Source: a virus
DNA: 61,600 nt
Strand: one strand, 5' to 3'
Virus record (IMG/VR): IMGVR_UViG_3300029787_000035
Location: 1 to 61,600 of that record
Positions 30,781 to 38,406 of this stretch are shown piece by piece. Every line of letters begins with the position of its first letter. Position 1 is the stretch's first letter. The position numbers and the translations under genes were made by a program. Below the pieces are notes generated by a model. That model was not told the origin of the DNA. It saw nothing but the letters and a program-made list of their open reading frames with translations, and did no database searches.

Positions 30781-30981
30781 ATGGCATTAAAAGGTGATCA
30801 AGCAAAATTAGATAAAAACAAAGATGGTAAAATATCTGGTGAAGATTTTAAATTAATGAAAAAAAACATGGGTGGTGAGTCTAAGCAAGGTTTTGGCGCA
30901 GCTAGAACTTCTGGCATGGGCTTACAAGATGAGAATTTAATACCAGGAAAGTCTTTGGATTATTACAAAGACATAATGTAA
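30781..30981 (+). CDS. Small EF-hand calcium-binding protein
   Basis: 66 residues. A canonical EF-hand loop is present at residues about 11-22 (DKNKDGKISGED), with Asp, Asn, Asp, Lys, Ser and Asp/Glu in the ligand positions. A Gly-rich part follows. In sea water calcium is abundant, so a virion-associated calcium site is plausible. AAGGAG precedes the ATG. Confidence 0.7.
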   Translation: MALKGDQAKLDKNKDGKISGEDFKLMKKNMGGESKQGFGAARTSGMGLQDENLIPGKSLDYYKDIM

Positions 30982-30987
30982 TGAATT

Positions 30988-31683
30988 ATGGCAACGTCAG
31001 GAACTACAGCATTCGATCTTCAGATCGATGACATTATTGAAGAAGCATACGAACGATGTGGTATGCGAACTAATAGTGGTAATGACTTACGAAGCGCAAG
31101 AAGAAGTTTAAATCTTTTATTTTCAGAATGGGGTAACAGAGGTATTCACCTTTGGAAAGTTAAACTTAATGAACAAGCCTTAACTGCAGGAACTGCAACT
31201 TATACTGTTGCAACAGATGTTAATGATGTATTAGAAGCATACATCTCAACAACAAACGCAGCAGGTAATACTGCATCTACAAATGATATTTCTTTAACAA
31301 AAATTGATAGATCAGCTTATGCTGCACTACCAAATAAATTACAAACTGGACAACCATCACAGTATTATGTTGATAGACAAACGACACCAACTATAAGTTT
31401 ATATCTCGCACCCGATGCATCGACTTACACAACTTTAAAATTTTATACAATTAATAGAATTGAAGATGCAGGTGGTTTTACTAAAACAGCTGATGTAGCT
31501 TACAGATTTTTACCTTGTATGTGTTCTGGTCTTGCTTATTATTTGTCACAAAAAAGAGCTCCAGATAGAATACAATTATTAAAACAACTTTACGAGGATG
31601 AATTAATTAGAGCATTAAATGAAGATGGATCAAGAACTTCAGTTTATATATCACCTCAAACTTATTTTGGAGATGGTGTATAA
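30988..31683 (+). CDS. Head-tail adaptor, P22 gp4-like
   Basis: 231 residues. The N-terminal helices (IIEEAYERCGMRTNSGNDLRSARRSLNLLFSEW) and the following beta part, with a C-terminal helical FLPCMCSGLAYYLSQKRAP, match tail accessory factors of the P22 gp4 type, which extend the portal. First of a run of tail genes, each overlapping the next by one base. Confidence 0.75.
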   Translation: MATSGTTAFDLQIDDIIEEAYERCGMRTNSGNDLRSARRSLNLLFSEWGNRGIHLWKVKLNEQALTAGTATYTVATDVNDVLEAYISTTNAAGNTASTNDISLTKIDRSAYAALPNKLQTGQPSQYYVDRQTTPTISLYLAPDASTYTTLKFYTINRIEDAGGFTKTADVAYRFLPCMCSGLAYYLSQKRAPDRIQLLKQLYEDELIRALNEDGSRTSVYISPQTYFGDGV

Positions 31684-32078
31684 TGAGTTTTGCAACAGGT
31701 AAAAGAAGTAAGGCAATATCAGATAGATCTGGACAAGCTTTTCCTTATAAAGAAATGGTTAAAGAGTGGACAGGTGCTTTAGTACATATATCAGAGTTTG
31801 AACCTAAACACCCACAACTAGATCCTCCTTATCATAAAGCAGATGCAGTTGCTTTAAAAAATACTAGATCACAAGATTTTCAACAACCAAAATTTGTTAA
31901 TAATGCATTTGCTTCTTCTGGTGGACAAGGAATGATTACAGCTAATTTAACTTTACCAGGAGATTTTGGTTTTATGAACCAAGGTTCATCAGCTATGATT
32001 CCTGCAGACCCATCATTACAAAATAGAGGAAGACAAGCAAATTTAATATTAGCAAATGTAACAGTGAGTATTTCATAA
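31683..32078 (+). CDS. Conserved virion protein
   Basis: 131 residues. It starts MSFATGKRSKAISDRSGQAFPYKEMV, a pattern found between gp4-like and adaptor genes of marine phages, then ISEFEPKHPQLDPP and a Gly/Ala-rich C-terminal half. A structural role is inferred from the position. Confidence 0.65.
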   Translation: MSFATGKRSKAISDRSGQAFPYKEMVKEWTGALVHISEFEPKHPQLDPPYHKADAVALKNTRSQDFQQPKFVNNAFASSGGQGMITANLTLPGDFGFMNQGSSAMIPADPSLQNRGRQANLILANVTVSIS

Positions 32079-32734
32079 TGACTATATCGCATTCAGATTT
32101 CATAACACAAGTGAGAGACTACACAGAAGTTGATGCTAATGTTCTTACAGATTCTATTATTCAAAATTTTATTAGATCTACAGAATTAGATATTGCTGGA
32201 AAAGTAGATTATGATGATTTAAGAAAATACTCAACTTCTACATTCAATACTGGTAAAAGATTTGTTACCTTACCTGCGGATCTTACAATCATAAGATCAT
32301 TACAAGTAATTAATGGATCAGATAGAATTTATGCAGAAAAAAGAGATACTAGTTTTATAGCAGAATATAATAATAATGGTGCAACAGGTGTACCTAAATA
32401 TTGGGCTAACTGGGATGATTTTAATTTGATTGTTGCACCAACACCAGATCAAGCTTATACTATTCAAGTAAATTATATAACTGATCCACCAGATTTTACT
32501 TCTACAAACACAACTTTTTTATCTAAGTACCAAGAATCAATGCTACTGCATGGTGTTCTAACTGAGGCTTTTTCTTACTTAAAAGGCCCTATGGATCTAT
32601 ACAACCTGTATAAAAGTAAGTATAATGAAGAAGTACAGAATTTTGCCCTACAACAAATGGGTAGAAGAAGACGTGCGGAGTTTGATGATGGTGTACCAAG
32701 AATAGTAGTGCCTTCACCTTCTCCAAACGAATAA
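32078..32734 (+). CDS. Tail adaptor / virion structural protein
   Basis: 218 residues. DFITQVRDYTEVDANVLTDSIIQNFI and IIRSLQVINGSDRIYAEKRDTSFI, followed by LTEAFSYLKGPMDLYNLY, match a conserved adaptor-like protein of podovirus-type phages. It probably forms part of the neck or tail tube. Its last part is basic and then Pro-rich. Confidence 0.68.
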   Translation: MTISHSDFITQVRDYTEVDANVLTDSIIQNFIRSTELDIAGKVDYDDLRKYSTSTFNTGKRFVTLPADLTIIRSLQVINGSDRIYAEKRDTSFIAEYNNNGATGVPKYWANWDDFNLIVAPTPDQAYTIQVNYITDPPDFTSTNTTFLSKYQESMLLHGVLTEAFSYLKGPMDLYNLYKSKYNEEVQNFALQQMGRRRRAEFDDGVPRIVVPSPSPNE

Positions 32735-32750
32735 TTTAAGGAGAACAATT

Positions 32751-33188
32751 ATGGCGATCACAGCAAATACAATCACTAACTCTTTTAAAAAGGAATTGAT
32801 TGAAGGTAAACATAACTTCAGCAATCCTGGAGGAAGTGTTTTTAAATTAGCAATGTACACAAACTCTGCTACTTTAGGAAGTGGAACTACATCATTTACA
32901 ACTGGGGGACAAGCAAGTTCACCATCTGGTGGGTACTCATCTGGAGGAAGAGCTTTGGTAAATACAGGAACATCTGTTTCATCTGGAATAGCAATTACAG
33001 ATTTTGCAAACTTGTCTTTTACTGGAGTAACTTTAACTGCAAGAGGTGCATTGATTTACAATACGTCTAATTCTAATTCGGCTGTAGCTGTTTTGGATTT
33101 TGGTGGTGATAAGACTGCAACTGCAGGAACATTTACTATTCAATTCCCAGCATTTACAACTTCGGCTGCTATATTAAGAATAGCGTAA
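32751..33188 (+). CDS. Putative tail surface protein
   Basis: 145 residues, predicted beta, rich in Thr, Ser and Gly. FKKELIEGKHNFSNPGGSVFKLAMYTNSATLG near the start is a pattern found in small phage proteins close to fibres. Probably a baseplate or fibre accessory protein. AAGGAG precedes the ATG. Confidence 0.65.
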   Translation: MAITANTITNSFKKELIEGKHNFSNPGGSVFKLAMYTNSATLGSGTTSFTTGGQASSPSGGYSSGGRALVNTGTSVSSGIAITDFANLSFTGVTLTARGALIYNTSNSNSAVAVLDFGGDKTATAGTFTIQFPAFTTSAAILRIA

Positions 33189-33200
33189 GGAAGAATATGA

Positions 33201-34592
33201 ATGGCGAATACTTGGGGTGCGCTTAGTTGGGGACAGGGAAATTTTGGTGATCAAAATAATCACTCTGAAATTCCTACCGGACTACTTGCTACCCTAAGTG
33301 TTGGCTCAGGAACCTACGAAGGAATAATCAACGAAGGTTGGGGAAGAAAAGGATGGGATACACTATCCTGGGGTATTGCTGGTACTCTAATATCTGACGG
33401 ATTACAATTAACATCATCATCTGGACAAGTCGAAATCGATACTGAAATAAATATTGGTTGGGGTCGTCTAGGTTGGAGTGTTAATCCATGGGGTATTGGT
33501 GGAACTGTAATGCCTTCACAGTTGTCTATGACAACTGCAATAGGTTCTGTTACTACAACTGCTGAAGTAAACCTAGGTTGGGGTAGACTTGATGGTTGGG
33601 GTACAAGAGGTTGGGGTAATGCTGAACAAGCAGTAACTGCTGCTACTTTAGCAATTTCAAATATAACATTTAATGGAGCAGGCGTAACCATAGATGCAGA
33701 AGTCAATGCAGGTTGGGGCAGAGAGTCATGGGGTAAATCTGGATGGGGTATTCAAGGTACTCTACAAGCAACTTCACTACAAGCTAACATTAGTGCAGGT
33801 CAAGTAACTGCAGTTGGAAAAGTACAAAAAGGTTGGGGTAGAGAAGAAGGTTGGGGTACAAGAGCATGGGGTGCTTTTGAACAGATTGCTGCTATTACTG
33901 GTCAACAATTAACTTCTGGTATCGGTACAGTAGATATTGACGCAAAAATTCAAATTGGTTGGGGTAGACAAGAATGGGGTAACCAAGCTTGGGGTGTAGC
34001 ATTCTCTGCGGCTGCAACAGGTTTACAATTAACTTCTTCATTAGGTGAAGAAGCTGCAGGTACTAATTTTACTGCAGAGGTATCTGGTTTTGGATTACAA
34101 ACTTCTATTTCAGCTGTAGGAACTTCTGCAAATAACGATACAGAAATTGCACATAGTTTCTTAGCGAATATATCTATGGGTGATAGCACACAAATAGGTA
34201 TTGCTAATGTTCCTGTAACAGGAACACAAGCGACTATATCAGTTGGTCAAGCAGTTGGTGGATTAATAACTCCTGTAGATGTTTCTGGAATTCAATTATC
34301 TGCATCACTTGGAAGTATAACTTTAATCCAATCAACAAATGAATCTATTACAGGATTTGGCATGACTGCATCCATGGGAGAAGAAGGACCTATCCCACAA
34401 GTTATGGTTGGTACAACAGGTCAACAATTAGCGTCTTCAGTTGGTTCTGTAGGACCAATAACTGGTACTGCAAATGTTGAATTAACTGGCATAGTATTGA
34501 CATCTTCAGCTGGACAACTTAATATAAATGCGTGGGCAGAAATCGATCCTGATGTAAATAATATTTGGACAGAGGTTGATATAGCCGCATAG
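33201..34592 (+). CDS. Tail fibre-like protein with repeated GWGRxxWG modules
   Basis: 463 residues. Six modules of about 45-48 residues each contain GWGR followed by W-G pairs (GWGRKGWDTLSWGIAGT, GWGRLGWSVNPWGIGGT, GWGRLDGWGTRGWGNAEQ, and so on), alternating between two variants, in residues 45-270. The C-terminal half is beta-rich without tryptophans but continues the S-x-G-x-(V/I) periodicity. Repetitive Trp-rich fibres of this form occur in marine phages; host-surface binding is inferred. Repeat-driven recombination could change module number. Confidence 0.72.
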   Translation: MANTWGALSWGQGNFGDQNNHSEIPTGLLATLSVGSGTYEGIINEGWGRKGWDTLSWGIAGTLISDGLQLTSSSGQVEIDTEINIGWGRLGWSVNPWGIGGTVMPSQLSMTTAIGSVTTTAEVNLGWGRLDGWGTRGWGNAEQAVTAATLAISNITFNGAGVTIDAEVNAGWGRESWGKSGWGIQGTLQATSLQANISAGQVTAVGKVQKGWGREEGWGTRAWGAFEQIAAITGQQLTSGIGTVDIDAKIQIGWGRQEWGNQAWGVAFSAAATGLQLTSSLGEEAAGTNFTAEVSGFGLQTSISAVGTSANNDTEIAHSFLANISMGDSTQIGIANVPVTGTQATISVGQAVGGLITPVDVSGIQLSASLGSITLIQSTNESITGFGMTASMGEEGPIPQVMVGTTGQQLASSVGSVGPITGTANVELTGIVLTSSAGQLNINAWAEIDPDVNNIWTEVDIAA

Positions 34593-34628
34593 ATTTGGTA
34601 AAATTATAATATTTAGGAGAAAAATTTT

Positions 34629-36020
34629 ATGGCATCATCATATTCAACAGACCTCAAACTGGAGTTAATGGTAACCGGTGAAAACGCTGGTACATGGGGT
34701 GATAAAACAAACACAAATTTAAATTTAGTACAACAAGCAATTGCAGGTTTCGAGCAAGTTACACTTTCAAGTGGTGGTACTTTAGCTCTTGCAATGTCTG
34801 ATGGTGCACTATCAAACGCAAGAAATTTAGTTATTAAATTTGCTACAGCATCAATCGCTGCTAGCACAATTTGTACTATTCCAAATGGAATAGAAAAATT
34901 TTATATTTTTGATTGCACAGGATTAACTAACCCAACAAATTTAACAATTAAAACTGCTTCAGGAACAGGATTTACTCCAGACGCTGCAAAAATTTATGCT
35001 GCATATGCTGATGGAACAAACCTTAAAGAAGTATCTTTAGACACTTTAGGTGGCACGGTAGCTGCAGCTCAAATAGCTGATAGTGCTGTGACGACTGCCA
35101 AAATTGCTGCCGATGCTGTGACTGCTGCTAAAATTGCAGACAATGCAGTTGTAACTGCAGCGATAAATGCAGACGCAGTAACAAGTGCAAAAATTGCAGA
35201 TGATGCTGTTGGTGTAGATCAATTAGCAAACACTGCAGTAACTGCTGCAACATATACAGTAGCAACAATAACAGTTGATGCTCAAGGAAGAATTACTAAT
35301 GCATCTTCTGGATCAGCTGGTGAAGCAGATGAATTATTTTTTATTGAAGGAAGCGGTCAAACTGGTGTTATTCAAAACCCAGAAACTAAAATGAAAGCTG
35401 GATCAGAAGTAATGGTTTATGCTCAAGGTGGAGCCGGTGGCGGTGGTGGAAACCTAGGTGAAAACGGTGGACCATTTGGTGGAGCGCAAGGTGCTCCAGG
35501 TGGAATGGTTTTTTTCGTAACAACTTTATCAACTGCTTTAGCTTCATCTCCATACACACTTGGAGCTGCAGGCGCAGGAGGACCATCTGGTCCTAACCCA
35601 GGCGTGGCAGGTGGAGACACTATCGTAACAAACTTTGTTACTGCACCAGGAGGAACTGGTGGTGATGCTGGAAACAGAGGACCTTCATCTGGAGGAAACC
35701 CTTCTAACAGAGGTATAGGAATACCTCCAGTTAACAATAGTGCTACAGTAAGTTACAGTCCAAAAGCACCTACAAATGCTTATGGTCCAAATAGTGATGG
35801 AACTTTAAACAACACATTTACAAACCCTAAAGCAATGAGTGGACACATTATGAGAAATGTTTTCTCAGCACCTGGTACATTTGCTACATTTGGAAATAAC
35901 ACAGGTGGTGCAGGAGCAAATACTAACCAGAACTCTGGAGGAGTTCCAGGTAGTGTTCCTCCATCAGCAGGTTTTGCTGCTACTGGTAATGCATTCATTG
36001 GTATAATGGTTAAGAATTAA
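34629..36020 (+). CDS. Tail fibre / adhesin with glycine-rich tip
   Basis: 463 residues in three parts. Residues 1-60 (STDLKLELMVTGENAGTWGD and following) are a conserved fibre attachment module. Residues about 140-205 hold short alanine-rich repeats (SAVTTAKIAADAVTAAKIAD), typical of trimeric fibre shafts. The last 200 residues are Gly/Pro/Asn-rich (AGGAGGGGGNLGE, GAAGAGGPSGPNPG), like polyglycine-sandwich adhesin tips. It is the likely receptor-binding protein. The tip's GP/PG content makes it a possible substrate for the nearby hydroxylases (inference). Confidence 0.82.
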   Translation: MASSYSTDLKLELMVTGENAGTWGDKTNTNLNLVQQAIAGFEQVTLSSGGTLALAMSDGALSNARNLVIKFATASIAASTICTIPNGIEKFYIFDCTGLTNPTNLTIKTASGTGFTPDAAKIYAAYADGTNLKEVSLDTLGGTVAAAQIADSAVTTAKIAADAVTAAKIADNAVVTAAINADAVTSAKIADDAVGVDQLANTAVTAATYTVATITVDAQGRITNASSGSAGEADELFFIEGSGQTGVIQNPETKMKAGSEVMVYAQGGAGGGGGNLGENGGPFGGAQGAPGGMVFFVTTLSTALASSPYTLGAAGAGGPSGPNPGVAGGDTIVTNFVTAPGGTGGDAGNRGPSSGGNPSNRGIGIPPVNNSATVSYSPKAPTNAYGPNSDGTLNNTFTNPKAMSGHIMRNVFSAPGTFATFGNNTGGAGANTNQNSGGVPGSVPPSAGFAATGNAFIGIMVKN

Positions 36021-36032
36021 GGAGAATAAATT

Positions 36033-36491
36033 ATGGCTAAATACATTGGATTTTTTCACGAAGGACACACACCAGATAAACTTGCATCAAGCGATGCAGA
36101 AAAAGCTGCAATTACTGAACATGCACCTTATACAATTTGGGTAACTGTTTCTGATGAAGATTATGCAAAAGTTCACAATTCAACTCAGGAATGCCATGAA
36201 AACGGAGGAAGTATTGACTGGGGAGTTCAACATAATCAAGTTTCAATTCCAAAAGAAAATACAGAATCTGACATAGCTCATGAAGTAGAAACAATAAATG
36301 CTTGGCTTAATTCACCTGTAGCTACTGATTCAACAACTATAAATAAATGGACAGCTTATAGAAATGAATTACTTCAGTTAGATTTAGATTCAGTTTCAAC
36401 TACATGGCCTGTAACAGGGAATAATCCTATATTACCTTTAGAATTAAATGGTGATATTACTGAGTTTATGAATATCAAAAGATTACCGTAG
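36033..36491 (+). CDS. Hypothetical fibre-associated protein
   Basis: 152 residues. MAKYIGFFHEGHTPDKLAS then YTIWVTVSDEDYAKVHN; the C-terminal part (TTINKWTAYRNELLQLDLDS) resembles fibre-assembly chaperone segments in being helical and charged. No firm family. AAGGAG precedes the ATG, directly after the fibre gene. Confidence 0.6.
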   Translation: MAKYIGFFHEGHTPDKLASSDAEKAAITEHAPYTIWVTVSDEDYAKVHNSTQECHENGGSIDWGVQHNQVSIPKENTESDIAHEVETINAWLNSPVATDSTTINKWTAYRNELLQLDLDSVSTTWPVTGNNPILPLELNGDITEFMNIKRLP

Positions 36492-36522
36492 TATTTTTTA
36501 AATAATTCTATATATATCTTCT

Positions 36523-37260
36523 ATGAATAAAATCATAGAATTCTATACTCAACCAGAAATAGCTTCAGATAAATCAATTTTACCTATTCCAGTTAAATTG
36601 AATATTCCAGAGTGGTTTAAAAAACTAGATGGAAAAAAAGAATTAGTTAAAAATTGTATGCCTTTTTTGGATACAATTACTACTGGTTACGCTTTAAAAA
36701 CAACATCTGATATATATGTAAACCACAACTTCCTTGATGATAATAATCAACCATCAACTGAAATGAAATGCCCATATGAAGCAAACCCTCATTTTTATGA
36801 CAGCTTAAGAATGAATGTAAATAAACTTAAGAATGCCGAACATCCTAGATGGCAGCTAGAGGGTTCTCCTATATTAAATAAAAATTCTAATTTAAAAATA
36901 AATAAAATAGTTTATCCATTTACAGTTAGAACACCTAAAAATTACAGTTGTTTATTTGTACCTCCTCTTAATAACAAAGATGATAGATTTGAAATTATAC
37001 CTGGTATTGTAGATACAGATACATTTCCAATGGAAACAAATTTTCCATTTATTGTAAATGGTGATAAATATAATAAATTAGAATTTACTATAAAAAAGGG
37101 AACTGTATTTGCACAGATTATTCCTTTTAAAAGAGAAAGTTGGAAAATGGTAGTAAAAGAAAATAGATCTTTTGCTTCAGATAATTACATATATAGGTAC
37201 TTTACAACATTTAAACATAAGTATAAAAACATGGCATGGAACAAAAAAACTTTTCGTTAA
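36523..37260 (+). CDS. DUF6065-like conserved phage protein
   Basis: 245 residues. IPEWFKKLDG, NCMPFLDTITTGYALKTTSDIY, RTPKNYSCLFVPPLN, GIVDTDTF and KKGTVFAQIIPFKRESWKM are landmarks of a protein found beside 2OG oxygenases in phages (DUF6065). The fold seems to be a beta barrel, perhaps cupin-like, but no metal triad is clear. It overlaps the next oxygenase gene by 25 bases, so they are likely to work together. Confidence 0.68.
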   Translation: MNKIIEFYTQPEIASDKSILPIPVKLNIPEWFKKLDGKKELVKNCMPFLDTITTGYALKTTSDIYVNHNFLDDNNQPSTEMKCPYEANPHFYDSLRMNVNKLKNAEHPRWQLEGSPILNKNSNLKINKIVYPFTVRTPKNYSCLFVPPLNNKDDRFEIIPGIVDTDTFPMETNFPFIVNGDKYNKLEFTIKKGTVFAQIIPFKRESWKMVVKENRSFASDNYIYRYFTTFKHKYKNMAWNKKTFR

Positions 37261-37835
37261 CTGATCACATACACACGATACATGAGTTTCTGGATTATAA
37301 AACAGTAAGTCAATTACTTAAATATATTAACAGGCTTGATAAACAAAATAAATTTGGTGATGCACAAATAATAGGAGAAACCAAAGATCCTAGTCAATCA
37401 ACAGTAGATACAAAAATAAGAGATACAAGAAATTACGCTCTTACAAATTTAAACGATTCTAAAACAGATCAACACTGGTGTAATTTATTAATAAGTTCTT
37501 TTAGAAAAGCTTCTGATGTTTATCGTAAACAATATCATCATATAGATATTGCAGATATTATAGATATTCAAATATTAAAATATTCAGTGGGTGGTCACTA
37601 TATACAACATGTAGATGATCATTATAATATACCAAGAACGTTAAGTTTTATATATAGACTTAATAATGATTTTAAAGGTGGAGATTTAGTTTTTAATGAT
37701 AGAGATAAAGAAATGCTAAGATTAAAACCAGAACCTAATTCTTTAATTATGTGGCCTAGTAATTTTTTATATCCTCATGGAGTAGAGCCTGTAAGTGAAG
37801 GAACAAGATGGAGTATTGTAGCATGGGCAAGATAG
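37236..37835 (+). CDS. 2OG-Fe(II) oxygenase, prolyl 4-hydroxylase type
   Basis: 199 residues. HVDDHYNIPRTLSFIYRLN gives His125 and Asp127; YPHGVEPVSEGTRWSIVAWA gives His181 and Arg191. FKGGDLVFND between them is the conserved strand of P4H-like enzymes. Such enzymes hydroxylate prolines or other residues in proteins. It lies three genes after the glycine-rich fibre, a possible substrate (inference). Overlaps neighbours on both sides. Confidence 0.82.
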   Translation: MEQKNFSLTDHIHTIHEFLDYKTVSQLLKYINRLDKQNKFGDAQIIGETKDPSQSTVDTKIRDTRNYALTNLNDSKTDQHWCNLLISSFRKASDVYRKQYHHIDIADIIDIQILKYSVGGHYIQHVDDHYNIPRTLSFIYRLNNDFKGGDLVFNDRDKEMLRLKPEPNSLIMWPSNFLYPHGVEPVSEGTRWSIVAWAR

Positions 37836-38383
37836 CAAATGGTTATAAAGTAATAAAAAATATTCTTACAAAAGAAGAACAATTATTATTAAAAGGTTAC
37901 ACTGATATTCAACATAGATTTAATACTAAAAATTTTGATACTATGGGGCAAAGCGATAACATGGATACTTGTTTTTATGAAGACCCGTTAATGGAAGCTT
38001 TATTACTATCAAAGCAAAGTATAATGGAGAAAGAAACAAATTTAAAATTATTTCCAACATACAGTTTTTGGAGAATGTATACTTATGGTGCTACTCTAGC
38101 TAAACATACAGATAGAAGTTCTTGTGAAATATCAGTTACAATTAATATGGCTGGAGATGGAACACCATGGCCAATCTATATTGGTAAATCAGAAATTAAC
38201 CTAGAGCCTGGTGATGGTGTTATTTATGAAGGTATTGATAATGAACATTGGAGAGATGAGTATTTAGGTGATGGACAAGCACAAGTATTTTTACATTATG
38301 TAGATCAAAATGGTGATCATAAAGACTGGAAATACGATAAAAGACATGGGATAGGTTACCCTATAACTTACAAACATAATTAA
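37808..38383 (+). CDS. 2OG-Fe(II) oxygenase
   Basis: 191 residues from ATG 37808; an internal ATG at 37823 would give a shorter overlap with the previous gene. FWRMYTYGATLAKHTDRSSCEIS gives His100 and Asp102; NEHWRDEYLGDGQAQVFLHYVDQNG gives His147 and the conserved end of the domain. This subgroup is common in marine phages and bacteria. Substrate unknown. Confidence 0.78.
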   Translation: MEYCSMGKIANGYKVIKNILTKEEQLLLKGYTDIQHRFNTKNFDTMGQSDNMDTCFYEDPLMEALLLSKQSIMEKETNLKLFPTYSFWRMYTYGATLAKHTDRSSCEISVTINMAGDGTPWPIYIGKSEINLEPGDGVIYEGIDNEHWRDEYLGDGQAQVFLHYVDQNGDHKDWKYDKRHGIGYPITYKHN

Positions 38384-38406
38384 TTTTGATATAATGGTCT
38401 AAAATT

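Noticed and set aside
35423-35737. Pro-rich minus-strand ORF inside the fibre gene
   Set aside because: It is the reverse complement of glycine codons (GGN read as NCC proline) and has no other support.
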